This document shows positions 7,473 to 16,421 of a stretch of DNA of 64,000 nt, one piece after another. A program made the translations under genes and the position numbers. Position 1 is the first letter of the stretch. Each line of letters opens with the position of its first letter. The stretch covers positions 62,001 through 126,000 of the forward strand of contig NZ_QJRC01000095.1 in assembly GCF_013393325.1 (NCBI RefSeq), in the 5' to 3' direction. The DNA is from Pseudomonas hunanensis (GTDB lineage Bacteria > Pseudomonadota > Gammaproteobacteria > Pseudomonadales > Pseudomonadaceae). Under the pieces are notes generated by a model, which was not told where the DNA came from, made no database searches, and saw only the letters and a program-made list of their open reading frames with translations.

Positions 7473-9908
7473 ATGAAGTCTGTGTTTACCCCTTTAACGC
7501 TGGCCCCCGCCTTGCTCGCCGGCTACCTGCTCACCCCGCTGGCCATGGCGGCCGAGGCTGACGCTGCACTCGACACGGTGATCGTCACCGGCTCGCGGGG
7601 CAGCGATGTGCGTACCGTCACCAGCAGCCCGGCACCGATCGACGTGATCGACAGCAAGCAGTTGGAACAGACTGGCGAATCCAGCCTGCGCGGTGCGCTG
7701 CAGAAAACCTTGCCATCGTTCTCCCAACGCCCTTCCGGTACGTCCAATGACAGCGTCGCCCGCCCCTACAGCCTGCGCGGTCTGAACGGTTCCAACGTAC
7801 TGGTGCTGGTCAACGGCAAGCGCCGCCACAACAGTGCCGTGATCAACCTCGACTCCACCGCCGCCTACGGCACCAACCCCGTCGACCTCGACATGATCCC
7901 CATCAGCGCCATCGACCATGTCGAGATATTGCGTGATGGTGCCTCGGCGCAGTATGGCTCCGATGCCATCGCCGGGGTGATCAACATCATCCTCAAGCAG
8001 CGCGACAACGGTGGTTCGGTCAGCACCCAGTACGGCCAGTACTACAAGGGCGATGGCGATAACCTGCGGCAAACCCTCAACCAGGGCCTGGCCCTGGGCG
8101 ACAACGGCGGCTTCTTCAACTACGCCCTGGACGCCAAGTCGGTACAGACTGCCACCCGCTCGCGCGAGGCCACCGGCAACCTGTACTTCGCCGGCGACCC
8201 ACGCAACGACAGCGCCGACCGCCATGTGCAGAAGAATGGCCTGCCAAAGATCAAGGCCATCAACCTGTCCTACAACGCCGAGCTGCCCGTCAATGACGCC
8301 CTGACTCTTTACTCGTTCTCCACGTTCAGCAAACGCGATGCCCGTGGCGGGCAAAACTACCGCCGCCCGAACTCGACCAACATCATCCCCGAGATCTACC
8401 CGGACGGTACTGCGCCCTTCTATACCCTGGAAGAAACCGACTACCAGGCTGCCGCCGGCGGCCGTGGCGAGCTGGGCGAATGGCACTGGGACCTGAGCTC
8501 TACCTTTGGCCGTGACAAGGGCCAGGCCGGTGCCGACGAAACCCTTAACGCCTCGCTCGGCCCGACCAGCCCGACGCGCTTCGACACTTACACCAACTAC
8601 TTCGACCAGTGGACCAACAACCTCGACCTGACTCGCGCCTTCGAGGTTGGCCTGGCCAAGCCGCTGCAGGTGTCGTGGGGCCTGGAGCATCGTCATGAGC
8701 GCTACAAGACCGAGTCCGATGACCCGCTTTCGTACATCAATGGCGGTTACATCTACCCCAGTGGCCCACTGGCTGGCCAGCCGGGTGCAGTCGGCGCCCA
8801 GGGCGCAATCACCCTGACCCCCGAAGACGAAGGCCAGCTCAGCCGCAACAGCTACGCCAGCTACCTCGACCTGGGCCTGAACCCCACCGACAAACTGTGG
8901 CTGGGGGTGGCCGCGCGTTTCGAGAAGTACGACGACAGCAGCGGCAACACACGCAGCGGCAAGCTTTCCGCACGCTACGACTTCACCTCCACCTTCGCCG
9001 TGCGCGGCACCCTCAGCAACGGCTTTCGCGCACCATCGCTGTCCCAGTCGGTCTACGCCCAGACGTCCAACCAGTACACCCTCGTCAATGGCGTGGCGCA
9101 GTTCGTCGAGGCCAAGACCGTGCGTGTCGACTCGCCACTGGCCCAGGCACTGGGGGCTGAAGACCTTAGCCCGGAGAAATCGCGCAACATCAGCATCGGC
9201 TTTACCTGGCAGCCTCTGCCCCAGGCCAGCCTGACCCTGGATGCCTACCAGATCGAAATCCGCGATCGCATTGCCCTCACCGGCTTCCTCTATGGCAACG
9301 GCGTCGACCAGGTACTGCTCGACAACGGCTACAGGCCCGGATACCGGGTCAAGTACTTCACCAACGCCGCCGACACCACCACCCGCGGGGTCGACCTGGT
9401 GGCCGACTACCGCGTCGACTACGGCCGCTATGGCCGGGCCAAGTACGGCGTGGGTTTCAACTACAACAAGACCGAGATCGACGACATCAAGGAGACGCCG
9501 GCATCGTTGCGGGCTGCGGGCAATAACCTGGAACTGTTCGACCGCGTGGCACAGGGCTACCTGACCGTTGCCAACCCCAAGACCAAATTGATCCTCAGCG
9601 CCAACTGGCAGATCGAACGTTTCACCATCAATGCTGCACTGACCCGCTACGACAAGGTCATCGCCCGTGACGCCAACCCTGACTATGACGTGACCTACGG
9701 CGCGAAATGGCTCACTGACCTGGAAGTGGCCTATGCCCTGACCGACAACTTCGACATCGCCGTAGGTGCCAACAACCTGTTCGATGTACGCGCCGACAAC
9801 AACGGCTACCCCGCGGGCGACATCAACGGCTTCCCGAAATTTGGCTCGATCTCGCCGTTCGACCCTTACGGCGGCTTCTGGTACACGCGCATCGCCTACA
9901 ACTTCTGA
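7473..9908 (+). CDS. TonB-dependent outer-membrane receptor
   Basis: The 811-residue protein begins with a Sec signal peptide (about residues 1-26), followed by a TonB-box-like stretch (DTVIVTGSRG) at about residues 29-38. The plug domain has SLRGLNGSNVLVLVNGKR and VEILRDGASAQYGSDAIAGV, standard for ligand-gated channels. The rest is a beta barrel ending in WYTRIAYNF, with the terminal Phe required for outer-membrane assembly. Such receptors import iron chelates, cobalamin or bulky organics using TonB energy. No Fur box, sigma/anti-sigma pair or siderophore gene is evident here, and the neighbours encode an oxygenase and ABC importer. I therefore favour an organic rather than iron substrate. 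It shares the direction and probably the transcript of the cluster. Confidence 0.88.
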   Translation: MKSVFTPLTLAPALLAGYLLTPLAMAAEADAALDTVIVTGSRGSDVRTVTSSPAPIDVIDSKQLEQTGESSLRGALQKTLPSFSQRPSGTSNDSVARPYSLRGLNGSNVLVLVNGKRRHNSAVINLDSTAAYGTNPVDLDMIPISAIDHVEILRDGASAQYGSDAIAGVINIILKQRDNGGSVSTQYGQYYKGDGDNLRQTLNQGLALGDNGGFFNYALDAKSVQTATRSREATGNLYFAGDPRNDSADRHVQKNGLPKIKAINLSYNAELPVNDALTLYSFSTFSKRDARGGQNYRRPNSTNIIPEIYPDGTAPFYTLEETDYQAAAGGRGELGEWHWDLSSTFGRDKGQAGADETLNASLGPTSPTRFDTYTNYFDQWTNNLDLTRAFEVGLAKPLQVSWGLEHRHERYKTESDDPLSYINGGYIYPSGPLAGQPGAVGAQGAITLTPEDEGQLSRNSYASYLDLGLNPTDKLWLGVAARFEKYDDSSGNTRSGKLSARYDFTSTFAVRGTLSNGFRAPSLSQSVYAQTSNQYTLVNGVAQFVEAKTVRVDSPLAQALGAEDLSPEKSRNISIGFTWQPLPQASLTLDAYQIEIRDRIALTGFLYGNGVDQVLLDNGYRPGYRVKYFTNAADTTTRGVDLVADYRVDYGRYGRAKYGVGFNYNKTEIDDIKETPASLRAAGNNLELFDRVAQGYLTVANPKTKLILSANWQIERFTINAALTRYDKVIARDANPDYDVTYGAKWLTDLEVAYALTDNFDIAVGANNLFDVRADNNGYPAGDINGFPKFGSISPFDPYGGFWYTRIAYNF

Positions 9909-9921
9909 CCCCACCGACCGT

Positions 9922-9945
9922 GCGCCCGCCGCGCTTGGCGGGCGC
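9922..9945 (+). other. Strong intercistronic hairpin
   Basis: GCGCCCGCC pairs perfectly with GGCGGGCGC around a 6-base loop, just before the ribosome-binding site of the monooxygenase gene. There is no T-run, so it is more likely an mRNA stabiliser or translation modulator than a terminator. Confidence 0.55.
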
Positions 9946-9958
9946 CAGGAGAACCTTT

Positions 9959-11278
9959 ATGAGCCAAGGCCAGTTTGTTCTCGGCGCCTTTATCCCCGGT
10001 ACCCTCAGCGGCAGCGCCTGGCGTCTGCCCGAAGCACCGCTGGACACGTTCAGGCAGCTCGAGCATTACCAGTACATCGCCCGCAAGCTGGAGGCCGGGC
10101 GCTTCCACTCGCTGTTCTTCAACGACACCCTCGATGTCAAACTCGACCTGGCCTTGCAGCGCGGCCCCAACAGCGTGCGCTGGGACCCGCTGATCCTTGC
10201 CCCGGCGCTGGCGGCCAGCACCCGGCATATCGGCCTGATCGCCACCGCCAGCAGCACCTACAACGAGCCCTACAACATCGCCCGCAAGTTTGCCGCGCTC
10301 GACCACCTCAGCGGTGGCCGCGCTGGCTGGAACCTGGTGACCTCGCTGGGTGGCGGCGAAAACTTCAACCGCCAGGAGCATGTCGAGCACGATGACCGCT
10401 ACGCCCGCGCCGAAGAGTTCTACGATGTGGTCAGCGGCCTGTGGGACAGCTGGGCCGACGATGCCTTCGTTCAGGACAAGGCCAGCGGTACCTGGCTGGA
10501 CATCGACAAGCTGCACGTGCTCAACCACCAGGGCGAGCACTTTCAGGTGCGTGGGCCCTTGAACGTCGCGCGCTCGCCGCAAGGCCATCCCGTGGTGGCC
10601 CAGGCGGGCGCCTCCGCAGCCGGCAAACGGCTGGCGGCGCGGGTGGGCGAACTGATCTTCACCGCCCAGCACACCCTGGAACAGGGCAAGGCGTTTTATC
10701 GCGAAACCAAGCAGGCCGCTGCCGGCTTCGGCCGTGGGGGCCACGAGCTCAAGGTACTCCCCGGCGTCGCGCCGGTGGTGGGCAAGACCCTCGCCCACGC
10801 CCAGGCCAAGTACGACCGCCAGCAGCAGTTGCTGGAGCCCAAGGCTTTTCTCAGCTCCATTTCGCGTTTCGCCAGCCTTGGCTACGACCTGTCGGAACTG
10901 CCATTCGATGAGGTGGTGCCCCTGCCGCCGGAGCACTTCACCACCAACACCCACCAAAGCCGGCAAAAGCTGGTGTACGACCTGATCCGCCGCGAGCGGC
11001 CGACGGTGCGGCAGCTGTTCAACCAACTCACCTCCGGTGGCCACCGCATCCTGATCGGCACCCCGCAGAGCATTGCCGACGATCTGCAGGCGTGGTTCGA
11101 GGCCGGCGCCGCCGACGGTTTCAACATCATGTTCAGCGGCCTGCACTCGGCCATCGACGACTTTGTCGACGGCGTGGTGCCTGAGCTGCAACGGCGCGGG
11201 CTGTTCCAGCGCGAATACGCCGGCAGCACGCTGCGGGAAAACCTCGGCCTGCCTTACCGCGCCAACCGCTTTTTCTAA
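9959..11278 (+). CDS. NtaA/SnaA/DszA-family flavin-dependent monooxygenase
   Basis: The 439-residue protein belongs to the bacterial luciferase-like superfamily, in the larger NtaA/SnaA/DszA branch. Evidence includes length, the internal YNEPYNIARKFAALDHLSGG segment and AGWNLVTSLG that follow the FMN-binding strand, and the C-terminal ADGFNIMFSGL region. Members use reduced FMN supplied by a separate reductase to oxidise chelators, sulfones or other xenobiotics; DszA cleaves a sulfone C-S bond. The ATG at 9959 follows a GGAG sequence. No flavin reductase gene is nearby, so reductant must come from elsewhere. In this cluster it is the best candidate for the first attack on the imported substrate. 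Confidence 0.87.
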   Translation: MSQGQFVLGAFIPGTLSGSAWRLPEAPLDTFRQLEHYQYIARKLEAGRFHSLFFNDTLDVKLDLALQRGPNSVRWDPLILAPALAASTRHIGLIATASSTYNEPYNIARKFAALDHLSGGRAGWNLVTSLGGGENFNRQEHVEHDDRYARAEEFYDVVSGLWDSWADDAFVQDKASGTWLDIDKLHVLNHQGEHFQVRGPLNVARSPQGHPVVAQAGASAAGKRLAARVGELIFTAQHTLEQGKAFYRETKQAAAGFGRGGHELKVLPGVAPVVGKTLAHAQAKYDRQQQLLEPKAFLSSISRFASLGYDLSELPFDEVVPLPPEHFTTNTHQSRQKLVYDLIRRERPTVRQLFNQLTSGGHRILIGTPQSIADDLQAWFEAGAADGFNIMFSGLHSAIDDFVDGVVPELQRRGLFQREYAGSTLRENLGLPYRANRFF

Positions 11279-11287
11279 GGAGTGTTC

Positions 11288-12895
11288 ATGTTCCGACCTT
11301 TGGCTTCATTGAGCCTGGCCATTGCCCTGGCCCTGGCCGGTTGCGACGACAAACCGGCGCAACCGGCCAGCAGCGCTGAGGTAGCCACCCCGCAGCAAGG
11401 CGGCGTGCTACGGGTAGCCTTTGACGGCGACCCCAACTGCATCGACCCGCAGCAGGCGGGCAACAACACTGCCCTCAACGTCGGCCGGCAACTGGTCGAC
11501 TCGCTTACCGATCAAGACCCGCAAAGTGCTGCAATCGTGCCGTGGCTGGCCGAGCGCTGGGAGGTCAGTGACGACTCGCGCCAGTTCACTTTCCACCTGC
11601 GCGAAGGCGCCACCTTCGCAGATGGCAGCCCGCTGGATGCGGCGGCGGTGAAGGCCAATTTCGAGGCTATCGTCGCCTTGGGTGCCCAGGCGCAGCTGGC
11701 CAGTACCTACCTGGCCGGCCTGGATACCATTGAAGTGCTCGGGCCGCTTAGCGTGCGCATTGGTTTCCACCAACCCAACGCACAATTCCTCCAGGCCAGC
11801 TCTACCATGAGCCTGGGGTTGCTAGCCCCGGCCACCCTCAAGCGCTCCGCCGAGGAACGCTGCCAGGGTGCGCTGGTAGGCAGCGGGCCGTTCAATGTCA
11901 AACGCTTCGAACATAACCGCCTGGTGCGTATCGAGGCCCGCCACGACTATGCCTGGCCATCGTCGTTGGCCGGGCACCAGGGCCGCGCCTGGCTCGACGC
12001 CATCGAGTTCCACATCCTGCCGGAATCCGGCGTGCGCCTGGGCAGCCTGTTGTCCGCGCAGATCGACGTCAACACAAGCGTGCCAGTGCAGGACGAGGCC
12101 GTGCTGCAAGCTCAGGGCGTGCCGTCGATCGCCCGTTCCAACCCTGGCATTGTCTTCAACCTGACACCCAACGAGTCGCACCCGCCGCTGGACGACGCCA
12201 ATGTGCGCCGGGCACTGAACAAGGCCATCGACCGCAGCCAGTTGCAGGCGGTGATCTCGCGCTACCAGAAACCGGCCAGCTCGGTACTGGCCAGCAGCAC
12301 GCCGTATTACCAGGACCTCAGTGCCAGCCTCGCCTTCGATCCCGAAGGTGCCGCCAAGCTGTTGGATGCTGCGGGCTGGGCCAAAGGTGCCGATGGCTGG
12401 CGCCAGCGCGATGGCCAGCGCCTGAGCTTCGCCCTCGACTACTGGCAGGCCACCACCCCGGTGCTGGAACTGGTGCAGCAGCAACTGCGCCAGGCTGGTG
12501 TGGAGCTGCGCCTGAACAAGTCCACCATTGGCCAGGTGAGCCTGCTGCAGACTTCGCAAAACTACCAGCTGTGGTTCTTCAACCTGACCCGCGCCGACCC
12601 GGACGTATTGCGCACCGTGTTCCTCGCCGCAGGTCGCAACGTCAACGCGCGTGGCGCGCTGCCACTGGACCAGGCCCTGCTCGATTCGGCAGCCAGCCTG
12701 GATGCGCACAAACGTGGCGAGCTGATCGCTCAAGCCAGCCAGGCGTTACTGGAGCAAGGCCATGTCATTCCGCTGGTGGAGGCTGCAACGGTCACAGCGT
12801 TTCGCCATGCCGTGCGCGGCCTGCACTACGAAGCCTCGACCCGCCTGCAGTTTTATGACACCTGGCTGGCACAACCAGAGGCCACCAAACCATGA
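11288..12895 (+). CDS. Peptide-type ABC transporter substrate-binding lipoprotein
   Basis: The 535-residue protein belongs to the DppA/OppA/NikA family. The ATG at 11288 has AAGGAG at ideal spacing; a GTG six bases earlier is less likely. The N-terminus has a lipobox ending ALAGC, with Cys19 as the lipidated residue, so the protein should be membrane-anchored in the periplasm. The family signature region WEVSDDSRQFTFHLREGA and the later FNLTPNESHPPLDDANVRRA are present. Ligands of this family range from peptides to nickel, opines and glycosides. The stop codon overlaps the first permease start (ATGA), so it forms one operon with the permeases and ATPase. Confidence 0.88.
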   Translation: MFRPLASLSLAIALALAGCDDKPAQPASSAEVATPQQGGVLRVAFDGDPNCIDPQQAGNNTALNVGRQLVDSLTDQDPQSAAIVPWLAERWEVSDDSRQFTFHLREGATFADGSPLDAAAVKANFEAIVALGAQAQLASTYLAGLDTIEVLGPLSVRIGFHQPNAQFLQASSTMSLGLLAPATLKRSAEERCQGALVGSGPFNVKRFEHNRLVRIEARHDYAWPSSLAGHQGRAWLDAIEFHILPESGVRLGSLLSAQIDVNTSVPVQDEAVLQAQGVPSIARSNPGIVFNLTPNESHPPLDDANVRRALNKAIDRSQLQAVISRYQKPASSVLASSTPYYQDLSASLAFDPEGAAKLLDAAGWAKGADGWRQRDGQRLSFALDYWQATTPVLELVQQQLRQAGVELRLNKSTIGQVSLLQTSQNYQLWFFNLTRADPDVLRTVFLAAGRNVNARGALPLDQALLDSAASLDAHKRGELIAQASQALLEQGHVIPLVEAATVTAFRHAVRGLHYEASTRLQFYDTWLAQPEATKP

Positions 12896-13851
12896 CCACG
12901 CTGACTTATCGCTACGCCGTACCGTGGCGGCTGGCCCAGGCACTGCTGGTGCTGTGGGCTGCATTTTCCCTGTCGTTCGTCATCCTCTACGCGTTGCCCG
13001 GTGACCCGGTGGCGATCTTGCTGGCACAGAGCGGCGAGCCAGGCGCGGTAGACCCGGCAAAGGTGGCCGAACTGCGCGCTCGCTATCACCTCGATGGCAG
13101 CTTGTGGCAACAGTACGGCGGTGCACTCTGGCGCCTGTTGCAGCTGGACTTGGGCCATTCGCTGCAAAGCGGCAAGCCAGTGGCTCAGGCCCTGGCAGAC
13201 GCGTTGCCCGCCACCTTGTCCCTGGCGTTCGCCGCACTGGCCCTGGCCGTGCCACTGGGCATCGGCTTGGCCCTGGCGGCGCATCAGGTACGCCAGCGCA
13301 CGTTGCAGAGCGCTTTGCATAACGCCCCGGCCGTGGTGGTGTCGTTGCCGACCTTCTGGGTTGGCCTGGTGCTGTTGCAGCTGTTTTCCTTCCAGCTGCA
13401 CTGGCTGCCGGCCATGGGCAATCAAGGCCCGGCCAGCCTGGTGCTGCCGGCGCTAACCCTGGCCCTGCCTTGTGCGGCGATGATCGCTCAGGTACTGGGA
13501 CGTTCACTGGCCAGTGTCAGCCGCCAGCCATTTGTCCAGGCATTGCGCAGCAAAGGGCTAGGGCCTTGGCGCTTGTTGTGCGGGCACGTGCTGCACAATG
13601 CAGCAATACCGCTGCTGAGCCTGGCCGGCACCTTGCTGGGCAACCTGCTGGCCGGGGCGGTGGTGACCGAAACCGTGTTCTCGCGTGAGGGTATCGGCCG
13701 CCTGGCCCAGGCCGCAGTGGCCAGCCAGGACATCGCCGTGGTTCAGGGTGTGGTGTTGCTGGCTGCGGCCTTGTACGTGCTGACCAACTTGCTGACCGAC
13801 CTGTTCTACCCCCTGCTCGACCCACGTATTGGCCAAGGAGGCCGGGCATGA
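12892..13851 (+). CDS. ABC transporter permease, DppB type
   Basis: The 319-residue inner-membrane protein has about six membrane segments. It shows the DppB-type N-terminus (ALLVLWAAFSLSFVILYALPGDP) containing the conserved PGDP motif, and the cytoplasmic EAA-like loop FVQALRSKGLGPWRLL that contacts the ATPase. Its start overlaps the binding-protein stop and its stop overlaps the next permease, indicating translational coupling. It should form a heterodimeric channel with the following gene product. Confidence 0.88.
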   Translation: MTTLTYRYAVPWRLAQALLVLWAAFSLSFVILYALPGDPVAILLAQSGEPGAVDPAKVAELRARYHLDGSLWQQYGGALWRLLQLDLGHSLQSGKPVAQALADALPATLSLAFAALALAVPLGIGLALAAHQVRQRTLQSALHNAPAVVVSLPTFWVGLVLLQLFSFQLHWLPAMGNQGPASLVLPALTLALPCAAMIAQVLGRSLASVSRQPFVQALRSKGLGPWRLLCGHVLHNAAIPLLSLAGTLLGNLLAGAVVTETVFSREGIGRLAQAAVASQDIAVVQGVVLLAAALYVLTNLLTDLFYPLLDPRIGQGGRA

Positions 13852-14690
13852 GCGTAAAAACCGCCTATGGCCTTGTACAAGCGAAACGCTGGCCTCGCCT
13901 GCCACTGGCATTGAGTGTCGTCCTGTTCCTGCTGGTACTGGGCTGGGCCTTTTGGCCAGAGCTGTTCAGCCGCGCCGACCCGTTGCTGGCCGATCCCAGT
14001 CAGGCCTTGCAAGCCCCTTCCGCCCGGCACTGGTTCGGCACCGACCACCTTGGCCGCGACCTGTACGCGCGCTGTGTCCATGGCGCGGCGCTGTCACTGC
14101 AGGCGACCAGCATCGCCGTGCTGATCGCTTTGCTGGTCGGCAGTCTGCTGGGTGGCATCGCCGGCTGGTTCGGTGGCCTGGCCGATCGTGCGCTGGCAGT
14201 GCTGGTGGAGGTGCTGATGGCCATTCCCGCATTGTTGCTGGCGATGGCGATTGTCACGGCGCTGGGCTTCGGCACGCTGGAAATCGCCGTAGCCGTAGGG
14301 CTGTCATCCGTGGCCATCTTCGCCCGGCTGGCCCGCGGCGAAGTGCTGCGCTGGCGCAGCCGCAGCTTTGTCGAGGCGGCGCAGGTGGCCGGTGTGGGCA
14401 GCTGGTGCAACCTCTGGCGGCATGTGTTGCCGCACGCCGCCGGGCCGCTACTGGCCTTGGCCGCACTGGAGTTCGCCAGTGCCGTGCTGGCTGTGTCGGC
14501 GTTGAGCTTTCTCGGCTTTGGCGCACCGCCACCGCAACCGGAGTGGGGCCTGCTGATCGCCGAAGGCCGCAACTACATGGTCGTGGCCTGGTGGTACACC
14601 ACATTGCCGGGCTTGGTGGTGGCCGCCGTGGTGCTGGCCACTCATCAACTCGCCCATGGGCTGCAACAGTTACAGGGAGATGTGCGATGA
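13848..14690 (+). CDS. ABC transporter permease, DppC type
   Basis: The 280-residue protein is the second channel subunit. It has a DppC-type N-terminal membrane helix, the family motif HWFGTDHLGRDLYAR, and the ATPase-contacting loop FVEAAQVAGVGSWCNLWRH. The C-terminal LSFLGFGAPPPQPEWG is a clear DppC landmark. The ATGA overlaps at both ends place it tightly in the operon. The substrate is shared with the upstream lipoprotein and is not known. Confidence 0.88.
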   Translation: MSVKTAYGLVQAKRWPRLPLALSVVLFLLVLGWAFWPELFSRADPLLADPSQALQAPSARHWFGTDHLGRDLYARCVHGAALSLQATSIAVLIALLVGSLLGGIAGWFGGLADRALAVLVEVLMAIPALLLAMAIVTALGFGTLEIAVAVGLSSVAIFARLARGEVLRWRSRSFVEAAQVAGVGSWCNLWRHVLPHAAGPLLALAALEFASAVLAVSALSFLGFGAPPPQPEWGLLIAEGRNYMVVAWWYTTLPGLVVAAVVLATHQLAHGLQQLQGDVR

Positions 14691-16303
14691 ACACCCCATT
14701 GGTGCGTATCCAGCAGTTAAGCGTCGATTATCCAGGCAACCCGCAAGCCGCCGTACAGGCGCTGGACCTGGAAATTGCCGCAGGTGAAATTGTCTGCCTG
14801 GTGGGCGAGTCCGGTTCGGGCAAATCCACTACCGCTGCGGCCCTCGCCGGGCTGCTGCCAGCCGCGGCGCGGCAGCGAGGCCAACTGTGGCTGCAAGGCC
14901 AGGCGCTGGAACAATTTGCTGAACGTGACTGGTGCCAACGCCGTGGCCGCCTGGTCGGCTTCGTGCCACAAGACCCCGGCACCTCGCTGGACCCGGTCAA
15001 GACCATCGGTGCACAGCTGGTCGAAGCCATGACCGTGCATGGCGTGCCGCGCCGTGAAGCCGGTGCGCGCGGGCTGGCACTGCTGCAGCAGGTGGGCCTC
15101 AGGGATGCCGAGCAACTGTCCCGCCGCTACCCCCATGAGCTGTCGGGTGGCATGTGCCAGCGGGTGTTGATCGCAATCGCCCTGGCCAACGACCCACCGC
15201 TGTTGATCGCCGACGAACCCACCAGCGCCCTGGATGTCAGCGTGCAGCGGCAGATTCTAGACCGCCTGCAGCAACTGGTGCGCGCACGCGGCAGCAGCTT
15301 GTTGCTCATCACCCATGACCTGGCGGTGGCGCTGGACCGTGCCGATCGCATTCTGGTGATGCGCAACGGCCAACTGCTGGAGAGCGGCACGCCCGCGCAG
15401 TTATGGCATGCACCCAAGCATCCCTACACGCGGCAGCTGCTGGCGGCCTCACCGTTGGCACGCCTGCAGCAACGGCGTACTGGCCCAGCCAGCGCAGTTG
15501 GCGAACCCCTGTTGCAGGTCAGTGGCCTGATGCGCCGTTTCAACCGGCATGCCGCGCCGGTGGTCGACGGTGTCAGCTTCACCCTGCCCCGTGGCAGTAC
15601 CACCAGCCTGGTGGGCGAGTCAGGTTCGGGTAAGTCCACCACTGCCCGCATCATCCTGGCCTTGGAGCAAGCCAGTACAGGCAGCGTGTTGTTCGACGGC
15701 CAGCCAATACTGGGCGCCAGTCGGCGCCAATTGCATGCCTACCGGCGGCGAGTGCAACTGGTCTACCAGAACCCCTGGGCTGCGTTGGACCCTAGGCACA
15801 ACCTGCTGCAGATCGTCAGTGAGCCGATGCGCGCCTTTGCCATTGGCGCGCGACGAGACGATCGGCAGCGGGTGCTGGGTTTGCTGGAGCGGGTCGGGTT
15901 ACCCGCCGAGTTGCTGCTGCGTCGGCCTGGAGCGTTGTCTGGTGGGCAGCGCCAGCGTGTGGCTATCGCTCGTGCCTTGGCGGCTGAACCGGAGCTGCTG
16001 GTGCTCGATGAGCCGCTGTCGGCCCTGGATGCGCCCGTGCAGGCACAGGTGTTGGCGTTGTTGCAGCGTTTGCAGGCTGAGCTGGGGCTGACCTACCTGT
16101 TCATTTCTCACGACCTGGCGACGGTGCGCGGCATCAGCGATCAGGTGCTGGTGATGCGCCAGGGGCGGCTGGTGGACCAAGGGCCGACCGAGCAGGTGTT
16201 CGAGCGGCCCGCGAGTGACTACACGCGGAGCTTGCTGGAGGATATGCCAGGATTGGGCCGGGTATTGCAGGGGGAGCGGCCCTTGGTGCGTGAGGTGGGG
16301 TGA
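14687..16303 (+). CDS. Fused dual ABC ATPase, DppD-DppF type
   Basis: The 538-residue protein joins two peptide-transporter ATPases. Each half has a GESGSGKST Walker A. The first half has LSGGMCQR and LLIADEPTSALD; the second has LSGGQRQR and LLVLDEPLSALD. All ATPase motifs are intact in both halves. The start is ATG 14687, overlapping the previous stop codon; the same frame stays open far upstream, but that stretch overlaps the permease and is not coding. The two-in-one arrangement is known for YejF/GsiA-like systems. It powers the two permeases just upstream. A REP-like element follows the stop codon. Confidence 0.9.
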   Translation: MNTPLVRIQQLSVDYPGNPQAAVQALDLEIAAGEIVCLVGESGSGKSTTAAALAGLLPAAARQRGQLWLQGQALEQFAERDWCQRRGRLVGFVPQDPGTSLDPVKTIGAQLVEAMTVHGVPRREAGARGLALLQQVGLRDAEQLSRRYPHELSGGMCQRVLIAIALANDPPLLIADEPTSALDVSVQRQILDRLQQLVRARGSSLLLITHDLAVALDRADRILVMRNGQLLESGTPAQLWHAPKHPYTRQLLAASPLARLQQRRTGPASAVGEPLLQVSGLMRRFNRHAAPVVDGVSFTLPRGSTTSLVGESGSGKSTTARIILALEQASTGSVLFDGQPILGASRRQLHAYRRRVQLVYQNPWAALDPRHNLLQIVSEPMRAFAIGARRDDRQRVLGLLERVGLPAELLLRRPGALSGGQRQRVAIARALAAEPELLVLDEPLSALDAPVQAQVLALLQRLQAELGLTYLFISHDLATVRGISDQVLVMRQGRLVDQGPTEQVFERPASDYTRSLLEDMPGLGRVLQGERPLVREVG

Positions 16304-16330
16304 GCCTGCAGCGATTGGGTTGGATCACCG

Positions 16331-16405
16331 ATGCTGGGGCTGCTTCGCAGCCCATCGCGATGCAAGGCCGCTCCTACAAGGGCCTTGTGCCGCGATGGGG
16401 GCGCA
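16331..16405. repeat. REP-like inverted element between convergent genes
   Basis: GGGCTGC-TTC-GCAGCCC forms a tight hairpin at 16337-16353. It is followed by CATCGCGATG and by AAGGCC/GGCCTT arms. The GCTGCTTCGCAGCCC core followed by GCTCCTACA is a common intergenic repeat in P. putida genomes. It probably also ends transcription of both the ATPase and tenA genes. Confidence 0.65.
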
Positions 16406-16421
16406 AAGCGGCCGTAACGGC

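Noticed and set aside
7494..9914. 806-residue open frame on the minus strand opposite the TonB receptor
   Set aside because: It is antisense to a gene with full receptor motifs, has no recognisable domains, and is typical of GC-rich shadow frames.
13829..14686. N-terminal extension of the fused ATPase
   Set aside because: The frame is open upstream but overlaps a permease with clear motifs; the ATG at 14687 gives the normal ATPase start.
5495..16303. Iron-siderophore interpretation of the TonB cluster
   Set aside because: No Fur box, sigma/anti-sigma pair or siderophore gene is visible; the oxygenase and peptide-type importer suit an organic substrate better.
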